From: Xylanimonas protaetiae
Lineage (GTDB): Bacteria > Actinomycetota > Actinomycetes > Actinomycetales > Cellulomonadaceae
Length of the DNA stretch: 64,000 bases
Direction of reading: 5' to 3'
NCBI RefSeq assembly: GCF_004135385.1
Contig: NZ_CP035493.1
Span: 620,001 to 684,000 of the forward strand
Shown: in pieces, positions 45,729 to 54,748 of the stretch
Position numbering within the stretch: position 1 is the stretch's first letter
Layout of the letters: the number at the start of each line of letters is the position of its first letter
Notes under the pieces: generated by a model
What the model was told of the DNA's origin: nothing
The model's input: only the letters and a program-made list of their open reading frames with translations
The model's database searches: none
Translations under genes and position numbers: made by a program

Positions 45729-46322
45729 TCAGCGTCCGCCCGGCGGCGTGGCGCCGCGGGGAGGCGCGGGCGGGGTCCCGCCGCCGGGCGCCTCGCCGTC
45801 GCGCAGCTCCTTGAGCTTCTTGCCACGCCGCCGCCAGGAGCGCCAGAAGATGTCTCCCCCGACGGCGACGACGAGGCCGAGCACCGCGCCGACGCCGGTC
45901 CAGGCGGTGAAGTAGGGGGCGCGGACGTCGAGCGTGCGCTCCGCCCCGTGCGCGGCGCCGCTGGTGCCGAACACGATCCACGCCGTGAACAGGTTCGGTG
46001 CGGCGAGCACGATCGCCACCGCGATCCAGATGAGCGGCGCCTTCCAGCCCTTCCACCGGCGCACGGTCCTCGAGATCACGAGCGCGGGCAGGAACGTGAA
46101 CACGAACCCGAACGCGAGGCCCCACAGCGCCGAGCGCACCAGCCCGCCGTCGGACAGTTCGCCCATCTGCTGCGACCACCAGCGTGGCACGGCGGACGCC
46201 GCGACGGCAGCCCCCGCGAGCAGCACGAGGGCGAGGGCGACCCACAGGATGATCCGGTTGCGCACCTTCGCGCGCCGCCGCTCCGGGTCCACCGCACCGC
46301 CGTCGGGCTCGCTGCCGCTCAT
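45729..46322 (-). CDS. Membrane protein with four helices, unknown function
   Basis: 197 residues. Four hydrophobic segments: ~28-48, ~65-85, ~100-122 and ~140-160. Acidic start ([14 protein letters not shown]) and a Pro/Gly/Thr-rich end. Start at ATG 46322 has GGGAGG nine bases upstream; an ATG three codons earlier overlaps that site. No family recognised. Stands alone with a palindromic repeat further upstream. Confidence 0.65.
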   Translation of the reverse strand: MSGSEPDGGAVDPERRRAKVRNRIILWVALALVLLAGAAVAASAVPRWWSQQMGELSDGGLVRSALWGLAFGFVFTFLPALVISRTVRRWKGWKAPLIWIAVAIVLAAPNLFTAWIVFGTSGAAHGAERTLDVRAPYFTAWTGVGAVLGLVVAVGGDIFWRSWRRRGKKLKELRDGEAPGGGTPPAPPRGATPPGGR

Positions 46323-46406
46323 GAGCCGCATCCTCCCAGCGCCCGCGGCGGCCCGCGCGCCGGGCGGGCAGCCCGGCGGGCAGCCGGCGGGCAGCCGGCC
46401 GGCAGC

Positions 46407-46464
46407 CCGGCAGTTCGTCGTCAGACCGTGCGCCCGGGGGCACGGTGTGACGACGAGCTGCCGG
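46407..46464. repeat. 58-nt palindrome, family A copy 2
   Basis: Arms CCGGCAGTTCGTCGTCA and TGACGACGAGCTGCCGG enclose a smaller stem CCGTGC...GCACGG. Located 85 bp upstream of the membrane-protein start and 84 bp before the OsmC-like start, between divergent genes, so here it cannot be a terminator of either. Confidence 0.85.
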
Positions 46465-46547
46465 GCTGACGGGAAGCCTCCGGCGCCGACGGCGGTTGGC
46501 ACCGGACGGTGCGGTCCGTCGGGGGCCGCGGATGGGAGGATTCGGGT

Positions 46548-47033
46548 ATGACCGAGCAGAGCAACCAGACCCTGACGAGCGACGACGCCGCGCCCATGAG
46601 CCCCGTGCCGACCGACCCGCTGTGGGTCGAGCGCAACGGCGTCCGCACGTACACGGGCATCTCCGGGCGCGGGGCACGCGTCGCGATCGGCCCGGCGGAG
46701 GCCGGCGCGGTGTTCACGCCGGGCGAGCTGCTCAAGGTCGCGCTCGCCGCATGCGCCGGCATGAGCGCCGACTCGAAGTTCGCGCGCGTGCTGGGCGACG
46801 ACTACGAGCTCGTCATCCGGGTCAAGGGCCCCAAGCACGAGACCGAGGACCGCTACCCCGAGCTGCACGAGACGTTCGAGATCGACCTGTCGTCGCTCGA
46901 CGACGCCGCGCGCGAGAAGACGCTCATGCTCGCGCAGCGCTCGATCGACCGGGCCTGCACGGTCGGCAACACGCTCAAGGCCGGCGCCGTCGTGCCGCCG
47001 GTCGCCTACGCTCCCCCGGCGTCCGAGGCCTGA
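46548..47033 (+). CDS. OsmC/Ohr-family protein
   Basis: 161 residues; ATG with GGGAGGA upstream. Contains L-W-V-E-R-N-G-V-R-T-Y-T-G, T-P-G-E-L-L-K-V-A-L-A-A-C-A-G-M and R-S-I-D-R-A-C-T-V-G-N-T-L, so the two redox cysteines of the OsmC/Ohr peroxidase fold are in place (C in A-A-C and in R-A-C-T-V). Likely reduces organic peroxides. Followed two bases later by the next gene on the same strand. Confidence 0.82.
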   Translation: MTEQSNQTLTSDDAAPMSPVPTDPLWVERNGVRTYTGISGRGARVAIGPAEAGAVFTPGELLKVALAACAGMSADSKFARVLGDDYELVIRVKGPKHETEDRYPELHETFEIDLSSLDDAAREKTLMLAQRSIDRACTVGNTLKAGAVVPPVAYAPPASEA

Positions 47034-47035
47034 CC

Positions 47036-47986
47036 GTGCCACGCTGGGGGCGGCCCACGCCGGCGCGCGACGACCTGCCGGCAGGCGACGACCTGCCGGC
47101 GCGCGACGGCAGGTCGTCACGCCGGGACGCCGCGGGCGGAGTCGTCCCGCCGGACGACGCCGCCGCGGCCGTCGTGCCGCCAGGTCCCGGCGCCGCCACC
47201 GCCGTGCCGCCGGGTCCGGGCGCCGTCGTCGTGTCGACCTCGGACCCCGCCACGGTCGTGGTGGGCGACGACGACGACCCGTCGCGGTGGGAGGCGTACA
47301 AGCCGGCGTCGCTGCTCGACGCGTTCGTCGACAAGGCCGTCACGGTGCCGTCATCGACCATCCGCAGGCACGTGGACACCGTGCGCCGGCGCAACCCCGA
47401 GGCATCCCCCGCGCAGGTGATCCAGCTCCTGGAGAAGGAGTACCTGCGCGTCGTCGCGGCCGCGGGCGGTGCGGTGGGCGCCGCCGCCGCGATCCCCGCC
47501 GTCGGCACGGGGACGGGCGTCGCGCTGACCACCGCGGACGTGGCGACGTTCTTCGCGGCGTCGGCGGCGTTCTCGCTCGCCGTGGCCGAGGTGCACGGCG
47601 TGCGGTCGGAGGACGTCCCGCGGCGTCGGGCGCTGCTGCTGGCCTCCGTCCTGGGCGCCAAGGGCGCGAAGGACGTCGAGTCCGCCGTCGGCGGCTCGTC
47701 TACGGCGTGGGGCAAGGTGCTGCTGACGACGATGCCGCAGGGCTCGGTGCGCCGCGTCAACAAGGCGCTGACCAGCACGTTCCTCAAGAAGCAGCTCGCC
47801 AAGCACGGCACGCTCGCGCTGGGGAGGCTCGTCCCGTTCGGCATCGGCGCGGCGGTCGGCCTGGCCGGCGGCCGGGCGCTGGGCCACGGCGTCGTCGCGC
47901 AGTCGCGGCGGGCGTTCGGCGCGCCGCCGGCGCGGTTTCAGACCGGCAGCTCGTCGTCAGACCGTGCGCCCGAGGGCACGGTCTGA
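47036..47986 (+). CDS. Hypothetical protein whose end is encoded by a palindromic repeat
   Basis: 316 residues from GTG two bases after the OsmC-like stop. N-terminal ~80 residues are Pro/Gly/Ala/Val low complexity. Residues ~80-300 form a helical domain with Gly-rich membrane-like hairpins (A-A-A-A-I-P-A-V-G-T-G-T-G-V and I-G-A-A-V-G-L-A-G-G), vaguely like EcsC-type proteins. The last ~14 codons (Q-T-G-S-S-S-S-D-R-A-P-E-G-T-V) come from the family A palindrome at 47943-48000, so the stop was supplied by the repeat. Function unknown. Confidence 0.6.
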   Translation: MPRWGRPTPARDDLPAGDDLPARDGRSSRRDAAGGVVPPDDAAAAVVPPGPGAATAVPPGPGAVVVSTSDPATVVVGDDDDPSRWEAYKPASLLDAFVDKAVTVPSSTIRRHVDTVRRRNPEASPAQVIQLLEKEYLRVVAAAGGAVGAAAAIPAVGTGTGVALTTADVATFFAASAAFSLAVAEVHGVRSEDVPRRRALLLASVLGAKGAKDVESAVGGSSTAWGKVLLTTMPQGSVRRVNKALTSTFLKKQLAKHGTLALGRLVPFGIGAAVGLAGGRALGHGVVAQSRRAFGAPPARFQTGSSSSDRAPEGTV

Positions 47987-48000
47987 CGACGGACTGCCGG
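47943..48000. repeat. 58-nt palindrome, family A copy 3
   Basis: Arms CCGGCAGCTCGTCGTCAGA and TCTGACGACGGACTGCCGG with inner stem CCGTGC/GCACGG. Overlaps the 3' end of the upstream coding region and lies 48 bp from the convergent aminotransferase stop. Confidence 0.85.
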
Positions 48001-48047
48001 TCTGACGCGGCTCACCCGGATGACGCGGCTGACGCGGGTGACCGGCG

Positions 48048-49325
48048 TCAGGCCCTCTCCGCCGCCGCCAGGAGCACGCACGTCGCGACCGCGTCCATGG
48101 CCTGCTCCACCTCTGCCAGCGGCGGCATCGACGGGGCCAGGCGGATGTTCGCGTCGAGGGGGTCCTTGCCGTACGGGTGCGTGGACCCGGCCGGGGTCAG
48201 GGCGATGCCCGCCCCCTTCGCCAGCTCGACGACGCGCGCGGCCGTGCCGGGCACGACGTCGAGCGAGACGAAGTAGCCGCCCTGCGGCACGGTCCAGTGC
48301 GCGACGCCGAGGTCGCCCAGGCGCTGCGTGAGGATGCGGTTCACGGCGTCGAACTTCGGGGCGAGGATGTCGCGGTGCTTGCGCATGTGAGCGCGCACGC
48401 CCCCGGCCGACCCGAAGAACAGCGCGTGCCGCAGCTGGTTGACCTTGTCGGGACCGATCGACTGCACGCTCAGGTGCGACTTGTACCAGGCGATGTTCGC
48501 CGGCGACGACGCCAGGAACGCCACGCCCGCGCCGGCCCAGGAGATCTTCGACGTCGAGGCGTACATGAGCACGCGGTCCGGGTTGCCGGCCGCGGCGGCC
48601 AGGTCGATCGCGTTCGCGGACTTGACCTCGTCGCCCGTCAGGTGGTGCACGGCGTACGCGTTGTCCCAGAGGATGCGGAAGTCCGGGGCGGCCGTCGGCA
48701 TGGAGACGAGGCGGCGGGCCACGGCCTCCGAGACGACCGCACCGTCCGGGTTGGCGTAGGTGGGCACCACCCACAGGCCCTTGACCGTCGGGTCGTCGGC
48801 CACGAGCGCGGCGACGGCCTCGGCGTCCGGGCCGTCGGGCGTCATCGGCACGGTGACCATCTCGACGCCGAAGGCCTCGCAGACGCTGAAGTGCCGGTCG
48901 TACCCGGGCACCGGGCAGACGACCTTGACCTTCTCCTCGCGGCCCCACGGCCGCGGCGAGCCCGGCGGGCCCCACAGGAACGCGTAGGCGAACGTGTCGT
49001 GCATCAGGGTGAGCGAGGCGTTGCCGAGGGCGAGCAGCTGGTCGACGGGCACGTCGAGCAGCTCCGCGAAGATGCGGCGCAGCTGCGGCAGGCCGTCGAG
49101 GCCGCCGTAGTTGCGCACGTCGACGCCGTCGGCGTCCGTGTGCACGCCCTCGCCGGGCAGCGCGAGCATCGGCTCGGCCAGGTCGAGCTGCTGCGCGGAC
49201 GGCTTGCCGCGCGTGAGGTCGAGCCGGAGGCCCAGCTCCGTCAGCGCGGCGTACTGCTCACGCAGGGCGGGGAGCTGGTCGGCGAGGTCGGTGCGGGGTC
49301 CGGACGACGGTGCAGGGATGCTCAC
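48048..49325 (-). CDS. PLP-dependent aminotransferase (MocR-type/alanine-glyoxylate-like)
   Basis: 425 residues from GTG. Fold-type I aminotransferase of the PF12897-like group: L-D-L-T-R-G-K-P-S-A-Q-Q-L-D near residue 40, N-Y-G-G-L-D-G-L, V-P-T-Y-A-N-P-D-G, W-D-N-A-Y and the PLP Lys in A-S-T-S-K-I-S-W-A-G. Known members are aspartate aminotransferases of an unusual lineage. Probably transaminates aspartate or a similar amino acid. Confidence 0.85.
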   Translation of the reverse strand: MSIPAPSSGPRTDLADQLPALREQYAALTELGLRLDLTRGKPSAQQLDLAEPMLALPGEGVHTDADGVDVRNYGGLDGLPQLRRIFAELLDVPVDQLLALGNASLTLMHDTFAYAFLWGPPGSPRPWGREEKVKVVCPVPGYDRHFSVCEAFGVEMVTVPMTPDGPDAEAVAALVADDPTVKGLWVVPTYANPDGAVVSEAVARRLVSMPTAAPDFRILWDNAYAVHHLTGDEVKSANAIDLAAAAGNPDRVLMYASTSKISWAGAGVAFLASSPANIAWYKSHLSVQSIGPDKVNQLRHALFFGSAGGVRAHMRKHRDILAPKFDAVNRILTQRLGDLGVAHWTVPQGGYFVSLDVVPGTAARVVELAKGAGIALTPAGSTHPYGKDPLDANIRLAPSMPPLAEVEQAMDAVATCVLLAAAERA

Positions 49326-49373
49326 GGCGCCAAGGCTAGCGCGCCGCGGCACCCCTCCTCGGGCCGCCTGACC

Positions 49374-50309
49374 CTACTCGTCAGGGTCGCTCTTCCGGTT
49401 GACCACCAGGACGGGGCAGGCGGCGTGGTGGAGCACGGCCTGCGAGGTGCTGCCCAGCAGCAGGCCCCGGAAGCCGCCGCGTCCGCGCGACCCGACAACA
49501 AGCAGGTCGGCCGCCGTCGAGAACTCGGTGAGCAGCTCCGCGCCCGTGCCGTCCAGCACGATCCGCTTGATCTTCAGCCCGTCGTTCGCCGCCTCGTACC
49601 GGTCGACGATGACGTCCAGCCCGGCCTTGATGTCGGCGAGCACCTGCTCGTGGTCGATCTGCGCGGGCAGCCAGGCCAGCACGCCCGCGCCGCTGCCCAC
49701 GGGCACGCCCGCCACGGCGACGAGCTCTGCGTCCCACACCTTCGCCTGCGTGATCGCGACCTTGAGCGCCGCCTCCGCCGAGGGTGACCCGTCGACGCCC
49801 ACGATGATGCGCCGCACCTCGTGCACGACGTCGCCGTCGCGCCGGTCGGCCTCCGGAGCACCGTTGGACTTCGGGGTGCGCAGCGGCACGACGACCACGG
49901 GGCACTTCGCGTGCGCGGGCAGCGCGGAGGAGACCGTGCCGAGCAGCCGCTCGGTGAACCCGCCGCGCCCGCGCGTCCCGACGACGGCGAGGCCGTAGTC
50001 CTTCGACATCTCGACCAGCACCCCGGCCGCGTCGCCCGTCGCCACCGACGCCGTCACGGGCAGGCCGTGACCCGCCACGCGCTCCTGCGCCTCGACGAGG
50101 ACGGCCTTGGCACCCTCCTGGATGGCCGTGTCGTCGAGCGCGGCGTACCCGCCGTCGAGAGACGCCGCCGTGAACGACGGGAGGGAGTAGCTGCACACCA
50201 TGTGGAGCGCCCAGCCGACGCGCTTGGCATAGGCGGCCGCCCAGTCGAGCGCGTGCAGGCTCGGTGCCGAGCCGTCCACCCCCACCAGGACGATCTCCGG
50301 TCGGGTCAT
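49374..50309 (-). CDS. Tandem universal stress protein
   Basis: 311 residues; GGAGG before ATG. Two UspA domains: each opens with V-x-V-G-V-D-G-S and ends with the ATP-binding G-T-R-G-R-G-G-F-T/G-S-R-G-R-G-G-F...G-S/T loop. Typical of actinobacterial USPs induced under stress or hypoxia. Its promoter region (50310-50583) is shared with the downstream end of the NlpC/P60 gene. Confidence 0.9.
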   Translation of the reverse strand: MTRPEIVLVGVDGSAPSLHALDWAAAYAKRVGWALHMVCSYSLPSFTAASLDGGYAALDDTAIQEGAKAVLVEAQERVAGHGLPVTASVATGDAAGVLVEMSKDYGLAVVGTRGRGGFTERLLGTVSSALPAHAKCPVVVVPLRTPKSNGAPEADRRDGDVVHEVRRIIVGVDGSPSAEAALKVAITQAKVWDAELVAVAGVPVGSGAGVLAWLPAQIDHEQVLADIKAGLDVIVDRYEAANDGLKIKRIVLDGTGAELLTEFSTAADLLVVGSRGRGGFRGLLLGSTSQAVLHHAACPVLVVNRKSDPDE

Positions 50310-50506
50310 CGTTCACCTCCGTCTTCGCAGGTGCGCCGAATCCTCGGCGCCGGGGCGTGCTCGCTCCTTAAAGGGTAGCGAATGCCCTGGCAAAGAAGCA
50401 TAGGTCCGTCCCGGGCTGCCGGAGCCCGGATGTGACGTATCTGCGCACGTCGTCGCGCATCGGGCGACAACAACCCGTGCTGAAACGTTGTCGAACGTCT
50501 ACACGA

Positions 50507-50545
50507 CGACGCCCCGGTCCGCTCGGGGAGCGAACCGGGGCGTCG
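50507..50545 (-). terminator. Terminator of NlpC/P60 gene 1
   Basis: 12-bp perfect stem (50507-50518 with 50534-50545) and 15-nt loop, 38 bases downstream of the stop at 50584. Confidence 0.65.
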
Positions 50546-50583
50546 GGAGGCGTGACGCGGCGTCCGGGGGACGCGGTGCGGCG

Positions 50584-51345
50584 TCAGGAGACGCGCAGGA
50601 ACACCGGGTTGGACTGCCAGATCGAGTGGACGCCGACGGTCCAGCCCTGCGGGCGGGACGCCTCGACCTGCATGCCGTCGCCGAGGTAGATCGACACGTG
50701 GCCGGGCGACCAGATGATGTCGCCAGGACGGGCCTCGGAGCGCGAGATCTGGGTGGTGTGCGACGAGTCGCGGATCGCGCTCGACTGGTGCGGCAGGTCG
50801 ATGCCGAGCTGCGCGTACACGTACGCGACGAGGCCCGAGCAGTCGAAGCCCGCGGGCGTCGAGCCGCCCACGACGTACTTGACGCCCACGTAGCGCAGCG
50901 CGATGGACGCGGCCTGCGAGCTGTAGGCGGCGGCCGGCGCGTTGACCGCGGCGCGGTCGGCGGTGCGCGAGGCGGCGGCGGTCCGCGTCGCGACGACCTT
51001 CTTGGCGACGGGGGCGGCGGTGACCTTGACGGCGGTGTCGGCGGAGACCGCCTCGACCTGGATCTGCGCGTCGGGGGCGACCGTCACGACGGGCGCGGCC
51101 GCGAGGGCCTCGCGCGCCTGCTCGGTGAGGGCACCGAGGTCGACGGCGCTGAGCTTGGTGGCGCCCGACGTCTGGACCGGTGCGGCGTGCGCGGTGCCCG
51201 CGAACGTCGAGACGAGGATGCCACCGGCGGTGGCGACGACGGCGGCGCGGCGGCCGACGACAACAGCGTTCTGGTTGATCGCGCTCAGCGGGGTCAACGG
51301 GCGGCGCGCGGCGCGATGCCGGGCGCTCGTCGTGCGTGCGGTCAC
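50584..51345 (-). CDS. Secreted NlpC/P60 peptidoglycan hydrolase 1
   Basis: 253 residues from GTG, GGAGAGGG upstream. Signal peptide ends near T-A-H-A-A. A helical linker (Ala/Val/Thr-rich) leads to an NlpC/P60 domain: Cys169 in G-F-D-C-S-G, His216 in P-G-H-V-S-I, and the final residue of the triad in the strand after. Probably cuts peptidoglycan stem peptides. Expression is likely switched by the c-di-AMP riboswitch just upstream; the same architecture is repeated in the next gene. Confidence 0.88.
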   Translation of the reverse strand: MTARTTSARHRAARRPLTPLSAINQNAVVVGRRAAVVATAGGILVSTFAGTAHAAPVQTSGATKLSAVDLGALTEQAREALAAAPVVTVAPDAQIQVEAVSADTAVKVTAAPVAKKVVATRTAAASRTADRAAVNAPAAAYSSQAASIALRYVGVKYVVGGSTPAGFDCSGLVAYVYAQLGIDLPHQSSAIRDSSHTTQISRSEARPGDIIWSPGHVSIYLGDGMQVEASRPQGWTVGVHSIWQSNPVFLRVS

Positions 51346-51357
51346 GTGTTCCCTCTC

Positions 51358-51482
51358 CTGCCGCCTGCGAGGTGAGCTGTCGGGTTCGGGTAGGAGAAGT
51401 ACCCGGCCGGGCTGTGACACCCGGCTTCACCCCAAGGGCTCCGCGAGCGGAACCCGGAAGTGGGTCCCCCGTCCCTGTCATG
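51358..51482 (-). ncRNA. c-di-AMP (ydaO/yuaA) riboswitch 1
   Basis: Read on the minus strand it has the family landmarks: GGGGGACCCAC near the start, GGGGTGAAG in the middle, then TACCCGAACCCGACAGCTCACCTCG and GCAGGC before the ribosome site. In known actinobacteria this RNA senses c-di-AMP and usually turns off cell-wall hydrolase or osmolyte genes. Boundaries are approximate. Confidence 0.9.
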
Positions 51483-51697
51483 GATCCTCGTCGACCACGG
51501 ACCGGTGACAGGGCTCGGCGTCCGGTCGTGGGCCTGGGCGGAGGCTTCCGCGCCAGGCGAGTGGAACGTTATCGGACACTCGACCAAATGTCACGACTGG
51601 ATCACAGCTGGATCAGTCTCGGACAACTTTGCGACGCCTCGGCGCCGCAGACCTCGCGCCAAAACGCGTCAGCGCCGGGAGCGCGTGCGATACAGCA

Positions 51698-51733
51698 CGA
51701 CGTCCCGCCGCGCGGCCGCGCGACGGGACGTCG
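51698..51733 (-). terminator. Terminator of NlpC/P60 gene 2
   Basis: 10-bp perfect stem CGACGTCCCG (51698-51707)/CGGGACGTCG (51724-51733), loop of GC-rich bases, 20 bases after the stop of the next gene. Confidence 0.65.
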
Positions 51734-51753
51734 AGGAGAGGCTGGGGTGGCGC

Positions 51754-52515
51754 TCAGCCCACGCGGATGAACACCGGGTTGGACTGCCAGATCGAGCGGA
51801 ACTGGATCGTCTTGCCGGGGCGCGGGGCGTCGATCTGCATGCCGTTGCCGGCGTAGATGGCCACGTGGCCCGGGGACCAGATCAGGTCGCCCGGCTGGGC
51901 GTCGGCGCGCGAGACGACGGTCCCGACGCCGCGCTGGGCGCTCGAGGTGCGCGGCAGGCTGATGCCGACCTGCGCGAAGACGTAGGAGGTGAAGCCCGAG
52001 CAGTCGAAGCCTGCGGGCGTCGAGCCGCCGGCGAGGTACGGGACGCCGACGTAGCGGGCCGCGATCTCGATGACGGCGGAGCCGTTCGCGAACGCCGGGG
52101 CCGGGGCGCCGATGGACGCGGCGGCGGGGGCGGCACGCTCGGCCGACCGCGAGGCGGTCGTCGTGCGGGCGGGGGTCGCGACGCGAGGGCGCGGCGCGGG
52201 GGTGACCTGGACGGCGGTGTCGGCGGACACCGTCTCGACCTGGACCTGCGCGTCCGGGGCGACCGTCACGACCGGCGCGGCCGCGAGCGCCTCGCGCGCC
52301 TGCTGGGTCAGGGCGCCGAGGTCGACGGTGCTGACCCCGCTGGCGGCCGGGGCGGCCTGCGCGGCGGTGGCGCCGAAGGTCGAGATGATCAGGCCGCCCG
52401 CCGTGGCGACGACGGCGGCACGCTTGCCTGCGCCTCCGACGGTCTGGGCGATCTCGGTGAGGGGGGTCACGGGTCGGCGCGCGGCACGATGCCGCGCTGC
52501 GTTACCAGCGCTCAC
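51754..52515 (-). CDS. Secreted NlpC/P60 peptidoglycan hydrolase 2
   Basis: 253 residues, the same length as hydrolase 1 and clearly paralogous. GTG with GGAGAGG upstream. Signal peptide ends near A-A-Q-A-A; linker; NlpC/P60 domain with Cys172 in G-F-D-C-S-G and His217 in P-G-H-V-A-I. Both end with F-R-S-I-W-Q-S-N-P-V-F-style C-termini. A tandem duplication including the riboswitch is likely. Confidence 0.88.
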   Translation of the reverse strand: MSAGNAARHRAARRPVTPLTEIAQTVGGAGKRAAVVATAGGLIISTFGATAAQAAPAASGVSTVDLGALTQQAREALAAAPVVTVAPDAQVQVETVSADTAVQVTPAPRPRVATPARTTTASRSAERAAPAAASIGAPAPAFANGSAVIEIAARYVGVPYLAGGSTPAGFDCSGFTSYVFAQVGISLPRTSSAQRGVGTVVSRADAQPGDLIWSPGHVAIYAGNGMQIDAPRPGKTIQFRSIWQSNPVFIRVG

Positions 52516-52527
52516 GGGTCTACCTCT

Positions 52528-52650
52528 CCTGGTCGCCTACGAGGTGAGCTGTCGGGTTCGGGCAGGAGTACGCCCGGCCGCTCGCGCGGCTTCACCCCGA
52601 GGGCACCGCATGCGGTGCCCGGTGGTGGTTCCCCCGTCCCTGCCTTCGGG
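52528..52650 (-). ncRNA. c-di-AMP (ydaO/yuaA) riboswitch 2
   Basis: Same landmarks on the minus strand: GGGGGAACC, GGGGTGAAG, CCCGAACCCGACAGCTCACCTCG and TAGGC. Differs from copy 1 mainly in a stem in the middle, where arms GGGCACCGCA/TGCGGTGCCC form a perfect extra hairpin. Precedes hydrolase 2 with the ribosome site downstream. Boundaries approximate. Confidence 0.9.
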
Positions 52651-52794
52651 TCGTCAGTCCGTGGCGCGGCCGGTGGCAGGGTTCGGCGTCCGACCGCACG
52701 CGCTCAGGGGAAACCCTGAGTGCGTCACCGACCGTAGCGGACCGGACGGCGTGTGTCACGTTCCGGTCACGAGACCCGACGGAGACGCGTCAGG

Positions 52795-53517
52795 TCAGCG
52801 GGTCGTGACGAAGAGGTGCCGGGCGACGTCGTCGGCGAGGTCGATGCCGTGCTCGGCGGCGTCGACGACGACGGCGTACTCGCCGTCGCCGGGGGTCACG
52901 GTGATCGCGACGCCGGGGACGAGGCCGACGGCCTCGAACCGGCCGAGGAGCTCGACGTCGGTCTGGAGCGGCTCGGCGATGCGCTGGAGGGTCATCGCGA
53001 CGGGCCCGTCGGCGGTCGGCGCGGCGACGGCCGCGAGCGCCTCGAACACGCCGGGCAGCGGCGTGACGCCGGCGAGGTAGGGCACCTCGCGCTCGGTGTC
53101 GCCGAGCTCGGACAGGCCGGGGATGGGGTTGCCGTAGGGGTCGGAGTGCGGGTGGTCGAGCAGCGTGACGAGGCGGCGCTCGACGTCCTCGCTCATGACG
53201 TGCTCCCAGCGGCAGGCCTCGGTGTGGACCTGCTCCCAGTCGAGCTTGATGACGTCGGTGAGCAGGCGCTCGGCGAGGCGGTGCTTGCGCATGACGCGGC
53301 GCGCCTTGCGCAGGCCGCGGTCGGTGAGCTCGAGGTGCCGGTCGCCGGTGACGACGACGAGGTCGTCGCGCTCCATGCGGGCGACGGTCTGGGACACCGT
53401 CGGGCCGGAGTGGCCCAGCCGCTCGGCGATGCGGGCGCGCAGCGGCGTGATGCCCTCCTCGACGAGCTCGTAGATCGTCTTGAGGTACATCTCGGTGGTG
53501 TCGATCAGGTCAGTCAC
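52795..53517 (-). CDS. DtxR-family metal-dependent regulator
   Basis: 240 residues from GTG. N-terminal HTH ([27 protein letters not shown]) then dimerisation domain with metal ligands M/C, E-A-C-R-W-E-H and [10 protein letters not shown], and a C-terminal FeoA/SH3-like domain (L-G-R-F-E-A-V-G-L). The R-W-E-H signature is typical of the IdeR/DtxR iron regulators. Divergent from serC; targets not visible. Confidence 0.9.
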   Translation of the reverse strand: MTDLIDTTEMYLKTIYELVEEGITPLRARIAERLGHSGPTVSQTVARMERDDLVVVTGDRHLELTDRGLRKARRVMRKHRLAERLLTDVIKLDWEQVHTEACRWEHVMSEDVERRLVTLLDHPHSDPYGNPIPGLSELGDTEREVPYLAGVTPLPGVFEALAAVAAPTADGPVAMTLQRIAEPLQTDVELLGRFEAVGLVPGVAITVTPGDGEYAVVVDAAEHGIDLADDVARHLFVTTR

Positions 53518-53614
53518 GACTCTCCCTCTCGGTCGCCCGGGGCCGACCCGTCGCCCCGGCGACCCGCGCCGAGACGGCACGGGGCAGGGCAGCGGGCCCG
53601 CTTAGTCTATGGGC

Positions 53615-54748
53615 ATGGCGCTGACGATCCCCGCTCACCTGCTCCCTGCTGACGGCCGGTTCGGTGCCGGGCCGTCCAAGGTCCGCCCCGGGCAGGTGGA
53701 GGCGCTGGCCGCCGCCGGGGCCGCCGTGCTGGGGACGTCGCACCGTCAGCCGCCCGTCAAGCAGCTCGTGGGCCGCATCCGAGCGGGGCTGGCCACGCTC
53801 TTCGACGCCCCCGACGGGTACGAGGTGGTGCTCGGCAACGGCGGCTCGACGGCGTTCTGGGACGTCGCCACCGCGTGCCTGGTGGAGCGTCGCGCGCAGC
53901 ACGCCGCGTTCGGCGAGTTCGGGGCGAAGTTCGCGGCGTCGACGGCGGGGGCGCCGTTCCTGCGCGCGCCGCAGGTGCTGAGCGCCGACGCCGGGTCGGT
54001 CGCGCTGCTGGAGCCGTCGCCGAAGGACGACCCCGTCGACGTGCACGCCACACCGCACAACGAGACCTCGACCGGTGCGATGGTCACCCCGGTGCGCGTG
54101 CCCGGCTCGACCGGCCTGATGCTCGTGGACGCGACGTCGGGCGCGGGGGCGCTGCCCGTCGACCTCGCGGAGACCGACGTGTACTACTTCGCGCCGCAGA
54201 AGGTGTTCGCGGCCGACGGCGGCCTGTGGCTCGCCGTCGCGTCGCCCGCCGCGATCGAGCGGGCGGAGCGCGTCGAGGCCGGCGCGGCGGCGTCGGGCCG
54301 CTGGGTGCCGGAGTTCTTGTCGTTCACGACGGCGCTGACGAACTCGCGGGCCGACCAGACGCTCAACACGCCGGCCGTGGCGACGCTCGTCATGCTCGCC
54401 GACCAGGTGGACTGGCTGCTCGCGCAGGGCGGCCTGGCGTGGTCGGTGGCGCGCAGCCGCACGAGCGCGGAGATCCTGTACGGCTGGGCCGAGGCCCGCG
54501 CGTGGGCCACGCCGTTCGTCGCGGAAAAGGAGCACCGCAGCACCGTCGTCGGCACGATCGACCTGGACGCGTCGATCGACGCGACCGCCGTCGTGAAGAC
54601 GCTGCGCGAGAACGGCGTCTACGACGTCTTCCCGTACCGCAAGCTGGGACGCAACCAGCTGCGCGTGGGCATGTTCCCGGCCGTCGACCCGGCCGACGTC
54701 GAGGCGCTGACGCAGTCGGTCGACTACGTCGTCGAGCACCTGGCCTAA
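53615..54748 (+). CDS. serC: Phosphoserine aminotransferase
   Basis: 377 residues, mycobacterial-type SerC: F-G-A-G-P-S-K-V-R near residue 16, H-N-E-T-S-T-G near 150, D-A-T-S-G-A, the PLP Lys in F-A-P-Q-K-V-F-A, and N-T-P-A-V-A-T-L. Converts phosphohydroxypyruvate to phosphoserine in serine synthesis. The first ATG (53609) is two codons upstream; TAGTCT at 53603-53608 followed by six bases favours a leaderless start at 53615. The stop overlaps that of the convergent MFS gene by 4 bases. Confidence 0.9.
   Translation: MALTIPAHLLPADGRFGAGPSKVRPGQVEALAAAGAAVLGTSHRQPPVKQLVGRIRAGLATLFDAPDGYEVVLGNGGSTAFWDVATACLVERRAQHAAFGEFGAKFAASTAGAPFLRAPQVLSADAGSVALLEPSPKDDPVDVHATPHNETSTGAMVTPVRVPGSTGLMLVDATSGAGALPVDLAETDVYYFAPQKVFAADGGLWLAVASPAAIERAERVEAGAAASGRWVPEFLSFTTALTNSRADQTLNTPAVATLVMLADQVDWLLAQGGLAWSVARSRTSAEILYGWAEARAWATPFVAEKEHRSTVVGTIDLDASIDATAVVKTLRENGVYDVFPYRKLGRNQLRVGMFPAVDPADVEALTQSVDYVVEHLA

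Noticed and set aside
50380-50420. GGGAC/GGACC near the universal stress gene as a DosR-type half-site
   Set aside because: Only one half matches and the palindrome is incomplete; too weak to report.
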